From Chalciporus piperatus (taxonomy: Eukaryota; Basidiomycota; Agaricomycetes; Boletales; Boletaceae): a stretch of 42,158 nucleotides of DNA. The translations under genes and the position numbers were made by a program. Each line of letters opens with the position of its first letter. The stretch's first letter is position 1. Below, piece after piece: positions 22,453 through 31,925 of the stretch. Below the pieces are notes generated by a model. That model saw only the letters and a program-made list of their open reading frames with translations. It was not told where the DNA came from and searched no databases. The stretch spans positions 1 through 42,158 of the forward strand of contig JBBPTG010000210.1 in the NCBI GenBank assembly GCA_038093975.1, given 5' to 3'.

Positions 22453-24949
22453 TCACGATTTCTCCTTTTTCTCCTCATCCTTGCTTGTGGGATACAACTT
22501 TTACGAGGGTCATCAACCAAGCGCCCGGGATACAGCGCAACGACATACCTTGCCAGGATTGAACAAGTTCAGCGGGTCGATCGCCTCTTTCACAGTCTTC
22601 ATCAACTCTACCGTGTTCTCCCCAAGTTCATCAACGAGATACTCGGTCTTGCCAATCCCGACGCCGTGTTCGCCCGTGCCTAGAGTATCCAAAGTCGGTT
22701 AGTTCTGCATTCAGAGCGCTCACGTCCAACATGCAACACGGGGACTTACACGTGCCGTCCATCGAGATAGCGCGTTGCACGAGTCTGTGCACCGCCTCGC
22801 TGACTGACCCGAGCTCTTTGTCGTCTCGGAAGAGAATGAGCGCGTGGAAATTACCTGAACCGTGCCATGGCCATGAGCATGGACGTCACCAATGTATTAG
22901 AACGAGACAGTGCCATACCATCACCGACGTGTCCGACAATGGTGGATTTAAGCCCTGCCTTTGCAAGGTCCTCTTTCGTCTTGTACACGAGTTGCGGAAG
23001 CTTCGATACCGGTACGCTATCAAACCCCGTCAGCCCTCCACATCCACGTTCCGAGAAAAAAAGGGGGTAACGCCTTACCACACGTCCGTCGTCCAACACT
23101 TCATCCCCGGATTGGCCGACAACGTCGACACTAGCGCGTACTTGCGATTCTCCCACAAATTATCCGCCTCCTCGTCCGTCGCTGCAAACTCAAACCGTGT
23201 GCTACTGTGTTTTCGAACGATGTCTTGAACGACTCGAGAGGTTTCCGAGATGGATTTGGGGGAACCTTGGAGTTTGAAGAAGAGGGTGTCTTGGACTGGG
23301 TAGGGTTTTTCGACGAGACCCGCGGTGTTGATGGCAGACATCACTGTTGGGTGCGTATTAGGCTCCTGTTCGGGTCAGCGGGAAGGGGGGTGGTACGAAC
23401 TGTGGTCGTCGAGGAGCTCCACGCATTCTAGATTGTTTCAGTAAGATGGCAATCTCGGATACTGACAAACGAAATCTTACGAATGTGAGGGCCATAAGGG
23501 GTATTAAGAATCTCCTGGACAGCGCTAACAGCCTTCTCGACGTTTGGGAACTGTGCCATTGCGACCTTTGTCGGAACGCGGGGTGCAAGGCGCAAAGTTG
23601 CTGTGTTCCCTGTCTGAACGAGAGAACGCGGTGAGAATGGCAGGAAAAACTCACCTTCGGTCACGATGCCCAAGGTACCTTCAGCACCGATGAACAGCTT
23701 AGTGGTATCAAACCCAGCCGAAGATTTGCGAGCCCTTTGACGCGTCTTGATGACTTTTCCAGATGGAAGTACGACCGTCTGTTTGACATTCCGTTGTCTA
23801 GTCTACTTGGATGACACCAGAATTTTTAAAAAAAACACTCACGACGTTGAGGAACCACTCTGCCTTTGCCGTTCCATACCTAACCGCATTCGCTGCAAGC
23901 GATTGAGATATACCCACGAATGAGAGATGGTGTAGACTTACTGCCAGAGCAACCCGTGCCGATCATCCCACCTATCGTCTTCCGCGCGACCATTCATAAT
24001 CACAACCCTCCATCACACTCGAAGAAGAGACGAAAACTCACAGCACCTGGGCCCGGGTCAAGCTAAAATAAGGGAGAGCGTGAGTGTTGCTGGTTAAGAT
24101 GGAAATGAGGTGGGACATACAGGAAAGAAGAGAGGGATTCCTTTCTCTTTGAGCACGCGGTTAATGTCTTCCCATCGCGCACCAGCTTGACAGCGAAGAT
24201 CACCATCGGAGTCTGGGTAAAGGGATACATGCATGGGTCGTATAAGCGCACGCGACGCGAGGATGAATTGACGACGTACCGTTGATTTCCAGAATCTTGT
24301 CCATGGCAGACATGTCGATGCATATGCTCCCGGAAGGCACCTACCGTCCATCAACATAACGGCCAGACTCAAGACTGCAAACCCAACTCACCCCACTAAA
24401 ATGTCCCTCCAGACTCGTCGCCCCACTGTACGGCACAATGGGAACCCTATACTTCCTTGATATGTTCACGACCTCGACCACATCCTCCGTACTAAGGACT
24501 TGTACAACCACAGAGTGTGGTGAGCTCGGGTGATACGAATTTTCAGAGGACCCGTGGAGCGACAGAGAATCGGCGCTCGTTTGTACGCGATGAGTACCTG
24601 AAAAAGCCTCCCGGAGTGCATGGATGGCATTTTGGACGTCGGCGGGGCCGCCATATGACGAAGCGAGCGTGATGGGAGTGTTGGCGTTGGAGCTCGTCTC
24701 AGTCTGGGACTTGGACCGAATGTACCGGAGATTGTATAGGCCGACTCCGAGAGTGATGAAGGTGAGTACCAACAGACCAGTGACCTGGTTGGGTGATGCT
24801 TTCTGAGAATGTTCATGAGGTTGGGGTGCGGGGGGATTCATGACATTGCGGGAGCGCGGGACATGTAATGGGGAACAAGTGGTACGGCCCGCATGGAGGA
24901 GGGTTGGACGGGCACGGAGAGACGAACGTATGAGACTGAACATGACCAC
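22453..24949 (-). CDS. DLD1: D-lactate dehydrogenase (cytochrome c), mitochondrial
   Basis: FAD flavoenzyme oxidising D-lactate to pyruvate and passing electrons to cytochrome c at the inner mitochondrial membrane. Fourteen exons: 24949-24392, 24340-24280, 24212-24121, 24062-24042, 23978-23942, 23892-23843, 23778-23655, 23600-23481, 23427-23401, 23343-23079, 23016-22919, 22854-22750, 22679-22549 and 22497-22453, giving 577 residues. An Arg-rich presequence is followed by a membrane segment ([17 protein letters not shown]). FAD-binding blocks are [37 protein letters not shown] and [20 protein letters not shown]; the C-terminal oxidase domain has [33 protein letters not shown] and [13 protein letters not shown]. 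Exons of 21, 27 and 37 nt are unusually short, but each is needed for a conserved motif. A start at 24943 is equally possible. Confidence 0.94.
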
Positions 24950-25084
24950 CGTTCAAGCTGGGAGTCTCGGCGGCAGATCTGAGATGGCCTCAAGGCTCAC
25001 ACACAACACAACATCTATAATCTCAGTCTACTAAAATATACATAGGAATAACCTAGTAGGAGTTACGACGACGACGACACTAGC

Positions 25085-25458
25085 GGCTACGTCCCCCAAG
25101 TCGCTCGAGGATGCGTGCTCCAAAGTTTCCGCCTGTACCGCCACTGTACGTCGAACGCTCTGGGCCTACCTCGAAGACTGGTGCAGAACACTAACAAGCT
25201 CCTTCGCCGACGTCTACGTCTTCACCATCCCTCTCTATCGAAGCGGTCGAACGTGCAGCAGGTCTCACGCTCTTCTCCGAAGCACTCAAAAACTCCTCCA
25301 AACATATCTGCAAGAGCACGAAATGCGAGGTTATCGTTCGGAGGTTTGACGAGGCTCAGAAGCGGCGAGCGATCGCTGCACTAGCCAAACCCAAGGGAAG
25401 TGATCCTCCCTACAATCCCCTCTGCGGAGTGGAGCTGGAGCAGTCTACTATTCAGTAG
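25085..25458 (+). pseudogene. Fragment of a NUC1/EndoG-type nuclease gene
   Basis: A broken piece of the mitochondrial DNA/RNA non-specific endonuclease family. One frame reads WAYLEDWCRTLTSS and FADVYVFTIPL, a second frame continues with IEAVERAAGLTLFSEALK and TKCEVIVRRFDEAQKRRA to a stop at about 25458. These are normally separated by several dozen residues, so the middle has been deleted and the join is out of frame. The N-terminal half with the catalytic DRGH motif is absent. Between it and the transposon (25459-25769) no gene is evident, only an open stretch ending FTWDAVSALPLHQLSTNA. Confidence 0.75.
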
Positions 25459-25769
25459 GGGACGCCTCTTATACTTGTAAAACACAAAAGGCTTCTCCAA
25501 GAGGTTCTCGGCCTTTCAATTAAATCAAAGAACCTCGCCATCTCTCGCCATATGACGTCAGAAACTTCCTTTCGCTTTTAGAGAAGCTAGCCTCCGAGTC
25601 GATGATGCTGCCCTGAGTGCGCACGGGCCAGTGAACAGTGTCTGGCATCTATCCCATCGATCTTCATGCTTTCTCCTCCGCAGACGATCAAACCCACAAT
25701 GTCTTCACTTGGGACGCCGTGTCGGCTTTGCCGTTGCACCAGTTATCTACCAATGCATGGTGTACGTTA

Positions 25770-25976
25770 TTGTCTTTTTCACGTGACTTGTCCCCGTGGG
25801 AAAATGATGTAAAAAAACGCCCTCCTGCTCGGTCGACTCATAACACCTCAACCACTCACCGGATTGCATCGGCGACGATACCATTCGACTCGGAAAGGCC
25901 CAGAGAACGCATCCCGAGGTGTCAGGCAGAGAAAACAGCCAATTCTGAAAATTCGAAATTCTGGGGTGCCGAGGTA
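25770..25976 (+). repeat. Left terminal inverted repeat
   Basis: 207 bp, matching the reverse complement of 30356-30562 with one mismatch (GCATC against GTATC). It contains CACGTG at 25780-25785 and ends GCCGAGGTA. A further ~70 bp (to about 26045) still match the other end at roughly three bases in four. Confidence 0.95.
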
Positions 25977-26039
25977 GTCAATCGGGGTATGTGTCTTGCT
26001 TTCTGTGCTCGATCAAACCCTCGGAAACTCGTTATAGGT

Positions 26040-27246
26040 ATGCCGCAAGGTCAACAGACATCCCCCGATATCCAATGGGCCATCGTACGGCTCACCCAGT
26101 TCCTAGACTGTGAGCAAATTGCGATGTGTCTCAATCTCTCTACTCGAACGGTCAAACGAGTCCACACATATTTTCGTGCATACGGAACGGTTCCTAACCC
26201 AGGCGAGAAGGTAAGAGAGAAAGGAAAAGCGGGTGGTAGACATCTTCGAGATGTCGATGTAGAGGTATGTCCCTAAATATTTCTCGTATCACATAGGGCA
26301 ACTAACCTGCATATCCACATAGTTTCTCCTGGGCACGGTCCAGAAAACCCCCGACCTATACTTAGATGAGCTCCAAGAGATGCTTGCCGCATCGTGTGAT
26401 GTCCGCATTTCAAGATCTACCATTTGGAGAACGCTTCGTAGATCCGGGTTTACGATGAAAAAGGTAAGCATCATTTACGTCTTCGATTTACTGCTCATTT
26501 TCTCTAGATCACACGTGTTGCGGCAGAGAGGTCTGCTGAGAAACGACTGGAGTACTTGGCTCGAATCGGCATGTATCAAGCAGACCAGCTTGTCTTCGTG
26601 GACGAAAGTTCTGTGGATCGACGAACAACTTACCGCGGTCATGCTTGGTCGATTCGAGGGACTAAGGCCCAACGCAAGGCTTTTTTTATACGTGGTCGGC
26701 GGTAAGTTTATAATTTACGATAAATCCGAGTCTGTTGCTTATTGCTCATTGTCACACAGTTTCTCAGTGCTTCCCGCCCTCTCGCTCCATGATGGCATCC
26801 TGCACTGTGACGTAGTCGAAGGTTCTTTCTGCACAGAAACATTTACGCGATTTATCGAAGGACTACTTGATTACATGCAGCCATACCCTGCTCAAAACTC
26901 AGTTATCGTCATGGATAACTGCCGTATCCACAAGCACCCTGACATCCAAGCAATGATCGAGTCTAGGTAAGTCAATCCAGTCAATCTCAACACGAACACG
27001 AACTGACCTCAGGCTTTACATAGGGGGATGCTGTGCGAGTTTCTACCGCCTTACTCCCCTGACTTCAATCCGATCGAGCTCGCCTTCTCAGCAATGAAAT
27101 ACCACCTTCGTAGGAGCGGAGATTATGTTCGCATGGCGATGACAGAGATGACAGATGAGGAGCTATATGTAACATTACTCAGGGCGCTCTATGTGATCAC
27201 TCCTCAGGACGCTTATGGTTGGTTCATGCATTGTGGATACGTGTAA
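26040..27246 (+). CDS. DD34E transposase (Tc1/IS630 superfamily)
   Basis: Catalyses cut-and-paste movement of the element. Exons 26040-26264, 26323-26463, 26508-26701, 26760-26966 and 27024-27246 give 329 residues with no stop or frameshift. The N-terminus carries two helix-turn-helix-like regions (FLDCEQIAMCLNLSTRTVKR; RISRSTIWRTLRRSGFT). The DDE_3 catalytic core has FVDESSVDRR (D154), VIVMDNCRIHK (D239) and PPYSPDFNPIE (E274); the 34 residues between the last two make it DD34E. The start lies just inside the terminal repeat's decayed extension. All three catalytic residues are present, so it is probably functional. Confidence 0.94.
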
Positions 27247-27731
27247 TGTATCTACAATACGAGTCTTCTTCAAATGTGATTATATGCTCGAGTTTGAATA
27301 GTCCATCAGGATTTGCGAGCATGAAGTGGTGGGATCATATTACCTGTTATATCATCTCTTATCGCGATCACTTCTACTCTCGACATTCAAAGTTCAAACG
27401 TGTCTACGAGACAAATCGCCAGCCAGACCATGTAATATTCAAACAACCTTCGGTACGCTCGTATCGTAAACTTGAATGCAATGGTGGTGCTTCCTGGTGA
27501 GTAACAAGATTCCATCCCTGGGCGCAAGCTTCAAATGTGATTTACGTCTGGACATGCAGCAAGTTGGGGCTGGTTGGGTAATTTCTCAATCATGTTCACG
27601 TCGGCGTGCCCTATAAATTCAGTTTGCCTCCCTCTCTGACCTTTCAAGCTTGAGCAGCGACGACTCTTGTCCTTCAGGGCCTCCCTCCTTTTTGCGGCCT
27701 TTCACGCTTGAAAGGTGACCAGTCATCCTTC
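27247..27731 (+). promoter_or_regulatory. Region between the two transposon genes
   Basis: 485 bp with no gene. Likely holds the transposase 3' end and the second gene's promoter: a TATA-like CTATAAAT (27611-27618) and an 11-bp inverted repeat, ACCTTTCAAGC (27639-27649) against GCTTGAAAGGT (27706-27716), lie just before the second gene's ATG. The repeat could be a protein-binding operator or a leader hairpin. Confidence 0.5.
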
Positions 27732-30094
27732 ATGACTCCTCGAAAGCGCAAACGGTCCAAGGCAGTGGACTCTAAAGCGTCTCTTCCCCCCAAGAAACCA
27801 TCAGGTAAGTTTCCCAAGCTGTATCTTATCGTAGCTAACTCATAAACATGTTTTTTTGACGATCCAACTTGGATTTAGGTGCCAAGAAGAAACCAGTGGC
27901 GTGCTCTCGCTGCCGCTCGCAGAAGGTGAAATGTGAGGTCCCTGACGGGCATGTCACATGTTCCAGATGCACGGCTAGTGGACCTCAAGTCGCTGGGGAG
28001 TGCAATGTCACGGTCCTGGAAAATCACGGTAGCACACGCGGTTCCAGCGCCCCATCGGTTGGCCCACCACCACTGGCAGCCAACCTCGCTAAGCCTGCTT
28101 CACAAAGACCCATCCCTCAGCATGCGTCAACGAAGAAAACCTCTCCCTCCACGAACGTAGCGGACCCGCCGCCGCCTAAGCGACAACGCACTCAGGCTGG
28201 ACGTGCGAGTCGCTCAACTCCACGCAAGCCTGCGGCGACGTCTCCCCTCCTTACAGCCAACCTGAACGATATTCCAGAGATTGACGAACCCTATGATATT
28301 CCAGAGATTGACGAATTCTACGATCCCCCTGCGTTTGGTGAACCCACTTACCACCCTATTGAATCCTTGGACTACGACATTGATGTCTCTACATCTCAAC
28401 CCCACTCCCTTGAGCATGCAAACGCTTTCTTCGATGCAGTCACCGCTGGTCTTCCTTGCGACTCGGATGGGTACGTCAGCGAGAAGAGTGAAACCTTTGA
28501 CCTGGATGCCGTCTCCGAGTCCAGCGATGGGGACGACATGGATAATGGGAGCAAGGGTTCAGACGATGATTCAGATCTCGACATGCAACTCATTGCAAAA
28601 CGCCCCAACATCAAGGCCCGGGGTACTACCAAGCCCAAAGCTGCCGCCCAGCCTCCAAAGACCAGTCGCTCCTCTGGCAAAACGGAGCCTCCTTATGATC
28701 CAGATAATTGTCGTAAGTGTCATTCATTCAGATCATTACACATACTGACTGATTGTCATTGAATACTATACAGTCTTTACGGTTCAGTGCATCGCTCGTC
28801 AGCCTAATGGCTCAAATGCACCATTCGAAATCCTGTCCACCATCTCTCTCGATGAGCTTCGCAGCAAAGTTGGCAGGAAGATGGAGCGGTTTCCAGATTT
28901 GATTCGGCTCCAATATCGTTTGGAGTCGGATAAGGCTTGGCAGGGAGCTACGTCAGTCCAAAATGATGAAGAGCTGGATCTATTCAAAGCGAAAATGCGA
29001 GCTATGATCGTTCCTGGACGTACCAAAACTGGACGTATATCGAATCGTATCCTCAAGAATCCCACCGTTCATTTTACAGATGCCTCAATGGATAGCAGCA
29101 ATGATTCGGCTCGTTCGAAAGGTGTAAGTCAGACAATGTCATTCTTCCTATCATCTCTCACCTTGTTCGTTGCAGGGCAGCAAGGCTTCAGGGTCATCAT
29201 CTGGAGCAACGAAGCAGAAACCATCCCCGTCGTCAAGTGGTCAGCTCGAGGGAGCATCTCGTCGCGAGGAATTGATCAAGCAACTTCAAGAAAGGTGGAA
29301 GTGTGACATACACGCGAAGGGGCCTGAGAGCCCGGTGTACTGTTATGTTCCGGATGAAAAGAGTGAGTATTGCTATCCGTTGACTATCAATAATATGTCA
29401 TTCTGGGCAATCCAGATCGTAAGTGATTTGTTTTACGCTTCATGCTGCATATACTGACGCTACACACTGCGACGATCAGATGGATGAGAAAGCAACGGTC
29501 GATACGAAGCCAGTTGGCTTGCCGACACAGACCGCTAGGCTTCGTACGCGAGGCTCTACTGTCCAGCCCTCCTTGCAAACGATGGGAATGCCCACTCAGG
29601 GGCCGGGCATGCCAGGACCTCAGGCTCCAGGATACCCTGGTGGATATGGATACGGATATGGACTCGGATATGGCGCACCTCCCTTTTTTCCGTGGGGAAT
29701 GGTTCAACCAGGTACACAGCAGCCGTCAAGGTTACCCTCACCCGTGCCATCCAATATATCATCAGCCGGCCACCTTCACGTTGGGACATCGTCCAACTCC
29801 AGGGCGCGTTCAGTCTCACCTCTACCACCTGCGTCTATTCCCAGTATCACCAAATGGCTTGCCTACCTCGATCAGCACGCAGAACGAAGCCAAGATGGAG
29901 TCAATTACTCGCAGTTTGAAGGTATCCTCCAGGAGAAGGGTTTTACTCGCCTATCTCAGCTCGCTTCTAAGCATGTCATCGCATCTGATCTCCAGCAGTG
30001 GCTTGGAGTTACAGTTGGTACTGCCGTCAACATCAAGGATTATGCAGATGATGATCTCGAGGCAGTGAAGGCGGGAAACCTCGTGATTGTTTGA
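27732..30094 (+). CDS. Transposon passenger: zinc-cluster-like and SAM-like protein
   Basis: Function unknown; probably a nuclear DNA- or RNA-binding partner. Exons 27732-27804, 27879-28712, 28774-29123, 29176-29418 and 29480-30094 give 704 residues, all phases consistent. Visible parts: a basic, NLS-like start (MTPRKRKRSK); six cysteines at 33, 36, 43, 52, 55 and 66, spaced like a fungal Zn2Cys6 cluster except for a long last loop (10); a duplicated DIPEIDE motif (30-bp tandem repeat in DNA); an acidic region; a possible beta-grasp/PB1-like segment (about 303-390); a Cys-containing block VYCYVPDEKSEYC followed by PLTINNMSFWAIQI; a Gly/Tyr/Pro-rich linker (540-575); and a C-terminal SAM-like domain (about 621-700, TRLSQLASKHVIASDLQQWL). 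Domain names are from pattern only. It could be a captured host gene or a true second transposition factor. Confidence 0.85.
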
Positions 30095-30355
30095 ACATCT
30101 TAGTCTACATTTCATGTATCTCACTCGTTACATTGTCGCCATCAATTTATTGCACTTTTTGTTCGGAACACATTGAATGAATCTGAGCAGGGCTACTCTA
30201 CTACCATCTACCCCTATTTACCACTCCACACATCACCACCCTAAATTTATGCTAGCAGATTGCATTTGATGGATGATATGGTATTGCAGCATATCTACGA
30301 TGAGTTCCCGAGCGTTGGATCGAGCACAGAAAGAAAGAAACCTACCCCGATCATT

Positions 30356-30562
30356 TACCTCGGCACCCCAGAATTTCGAATTTTCAGAATTGGCTGTTTT
30401 CTCTGCCTGACACCTCGGGATACGTTCTCTGGGCCTTTCCGAGTCGAATGGTATCGTCGCCGATGCAATCCGGTGAGTGGTTGAGGTGTTATGAGTCGAC
30501 CGAGCAGGAGGGCGTTTTTTTACATCATTTTCCCACGGGGACAAGTCACGTGAAAAAGACAA
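30356..30562 (-). repeat. Right terminal inverted repeat
   Basis: Reverse complement of the left repeat (207 bp, one mismatch), with CACGTG at 30547-30552, followed directly by TA. Inward of it (about 30287-30355) lies a decayed copy of the sequence that precedes and includes the transposase start codon at the left end. Confidence 0.95.
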
Positions 30563-30626
30563 TAATTGTTGAAAGGTCACCTCCGAAAAGTCACAGATAA
30601 CGGGATGTTCCTTTAGCGCGTCGGAT

Positions 30627-30902
30627 GTGCCTGTGAGCACAACGAGTCTGATCACGGACCAGGTATATGCTCCCATCGTCATTGGAGGAAGCCTAATCAT
30701 AGCAATTTTGGCTACTTTGGTTCCAGCGTTTGTGCAGCTCCCAACTGGTCAGCGCCGTACCAGTGTTGGGCCTAGATCGCCGCCTGTGCGTGGAGGAACT
30801 CGGCGCCGAGCCCCAGTCCTTGTACATCGGAAATATCTAGTCATTATCCACCCGGAGCCCGTGAGCCCTCTCATGCGATACCATACAACCTTGATCGGTT
30901 AA
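30627..30902 (+). other. Open frame with one membrane segment, partial gene?
   Basis: The frame reads TDQVYAPIVIGGSLIIAILA, one hydrophobic span of about 20 residues, followed by an Arg/Pro-rich tail ending MRYHTTLIG. No start context or family is recognised. The downstream half (from PAFVQL) is repeated at 37575, where it lacks the membrane segment, so the 30.7-kb copy looks like the original context. It may be the end of a gene interrupted by the transposon, or not coding. Confidence 0.3.
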
Positions 30903-30930
30903 CCTATTCGCCATTCCGATCGGTCCTACT

Positions 30931-31644
30931 GATAGTGGCGATCGCTTCAAGGACTTCAGGGCCACTACGCTGGCCAAGGTAGATCACCTCATCGAGCAGC
31001 TCCAAGCCCTCAACCTCTGTTTCACCGTCGAATGTGCCGCCGAGGACAACGAGCCTGCAGCGCCAGTGATTCACCACCACCTCAACTTACACTTTACTCA
31101 GCACAAACTCGTTCTCGAAAGTCTTCCCGAGGCTTCCACGTCTGCGTCTGCCAATCGTCTTCAATGGACCTTTTTGATGACGCAAGGTCGACCGGTCACT
31201 GCCCTCGGTGTGAAACTCCATCCCGCGAAAGAACCGCTCGAATCCATCACGCATAAGATGCTGTATCGCAACGCAGCCAAAATCTGCCAACCTTATACGG
31301 GGCATAAGCTGGTGTACATCGGTAGGTTGAATACAGTCGGGATACCGTAGTTCTGAGACTTACTTCACAAGTTCCAACGCACAACGTTATCATAGGTCCA
31401 TTGGGCGGTGGGGGAACTCACTATTGCCTCGCTCTGCGAGGTTGGAATCAACATCACACGGTGAACATCTGTGAAGCGCGTGATGAAATAGATTCTGCGA
31501 CGATGAGCTGCGTGTTAGAGGAGTCGAGCGAGGAGGTGAGTTGTCGTTCACTTGCACGTTCGACCTTCTTATGTTGCATAGAACTCTGAACGCGACGCTG
31601 TCGAAGAGCAGCTAGACGCTACCAACCATGCTATCACCGCATGA
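30931..31644 (+). CDS. Small conserved gene of unknown function, copy A (5' end unresolved)
   Basis: Not recognised. Exons 30931-31321, 31396-31535 and 31582-31644 form a frame of about 197 residues: TLAKVDHLIEQLQALN (possible coiled coil), NLHFTQHKLVLESLPE, LQWTFLMTQGRPVTALG, HKMLYRNAAKICQPY, a glycine-rich GPLGGGGTHYCLAL spanning intron 1, and a Glu-rich helical end. The splice sites and frame are kept in the second copy, which argues for a real gene. The first exon is not identified; this copy lacks 13 bp (present at about 37772) just before the clear coding part, so it may be 5'-broken. Lies tail-to-tail with NTPase copy 2, 281 bp apart. Confidence 0.55.
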
Positions 31645-31925
31645 TCCAGAACGAGATTGGGCAGAACCCACAGAACGACAACCCGGCGTTGGCAGTGCCG
31701 CAGGAGTCGCGGTCGTCCGGCAGGCTGTTCGATCGAGAGGCTTGTAAAACGTCACAATTCTTCGCCCAAGGTAAATAGTATAACAGTGGTGGTACATGGC
31801 AGCTATCGGAATCTTTGTGCTACGCGAACATGAGGTTCATGTATAGTACAACAGCAAAACAGAATACAAACTAGTCATCAGGAAAATGTCACCCCTACAG
31901 GGGTTGGAGAGGTTGACGACGCTTC

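Larger units (their letters stand above)
25770..30562. mobile_element. Tc1/IS630-type DNA transposon with a second gene
   Basis: A complete 4,793-bp element. Both ends start TTGTCTTTTTCACGTGAC and are directly flanked by TA (25768-25769 and 30563-30564), the usual target duplication of the Tc1/mariner superfamily. The 207-bp terminal inverted repeats differ at one position. Inside are an intact DD34E transposase (26040-27246) and an intact second gene (27732-30094), both on the plus strand. The unbroken genes and nearly identical repeats suggest recent activity. Typical Tc1/mariner elements are 1.3-2.4 kb with one gene, so this one is large and two-gene. The stretch 30095-30355 holds the 3' region of the second gene and a decayed inner copy of the left end. 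Confidence 0.93.

Noticed and set aside
25638..25980. Open frame across the left TIR, with a matching frame at the right end (30345-30560, minus)
   Set aside because: The shared peptide (PPARSTHNTSTTHRIASA) arises because the two TIRs are inverted copies; it is not a gene family.
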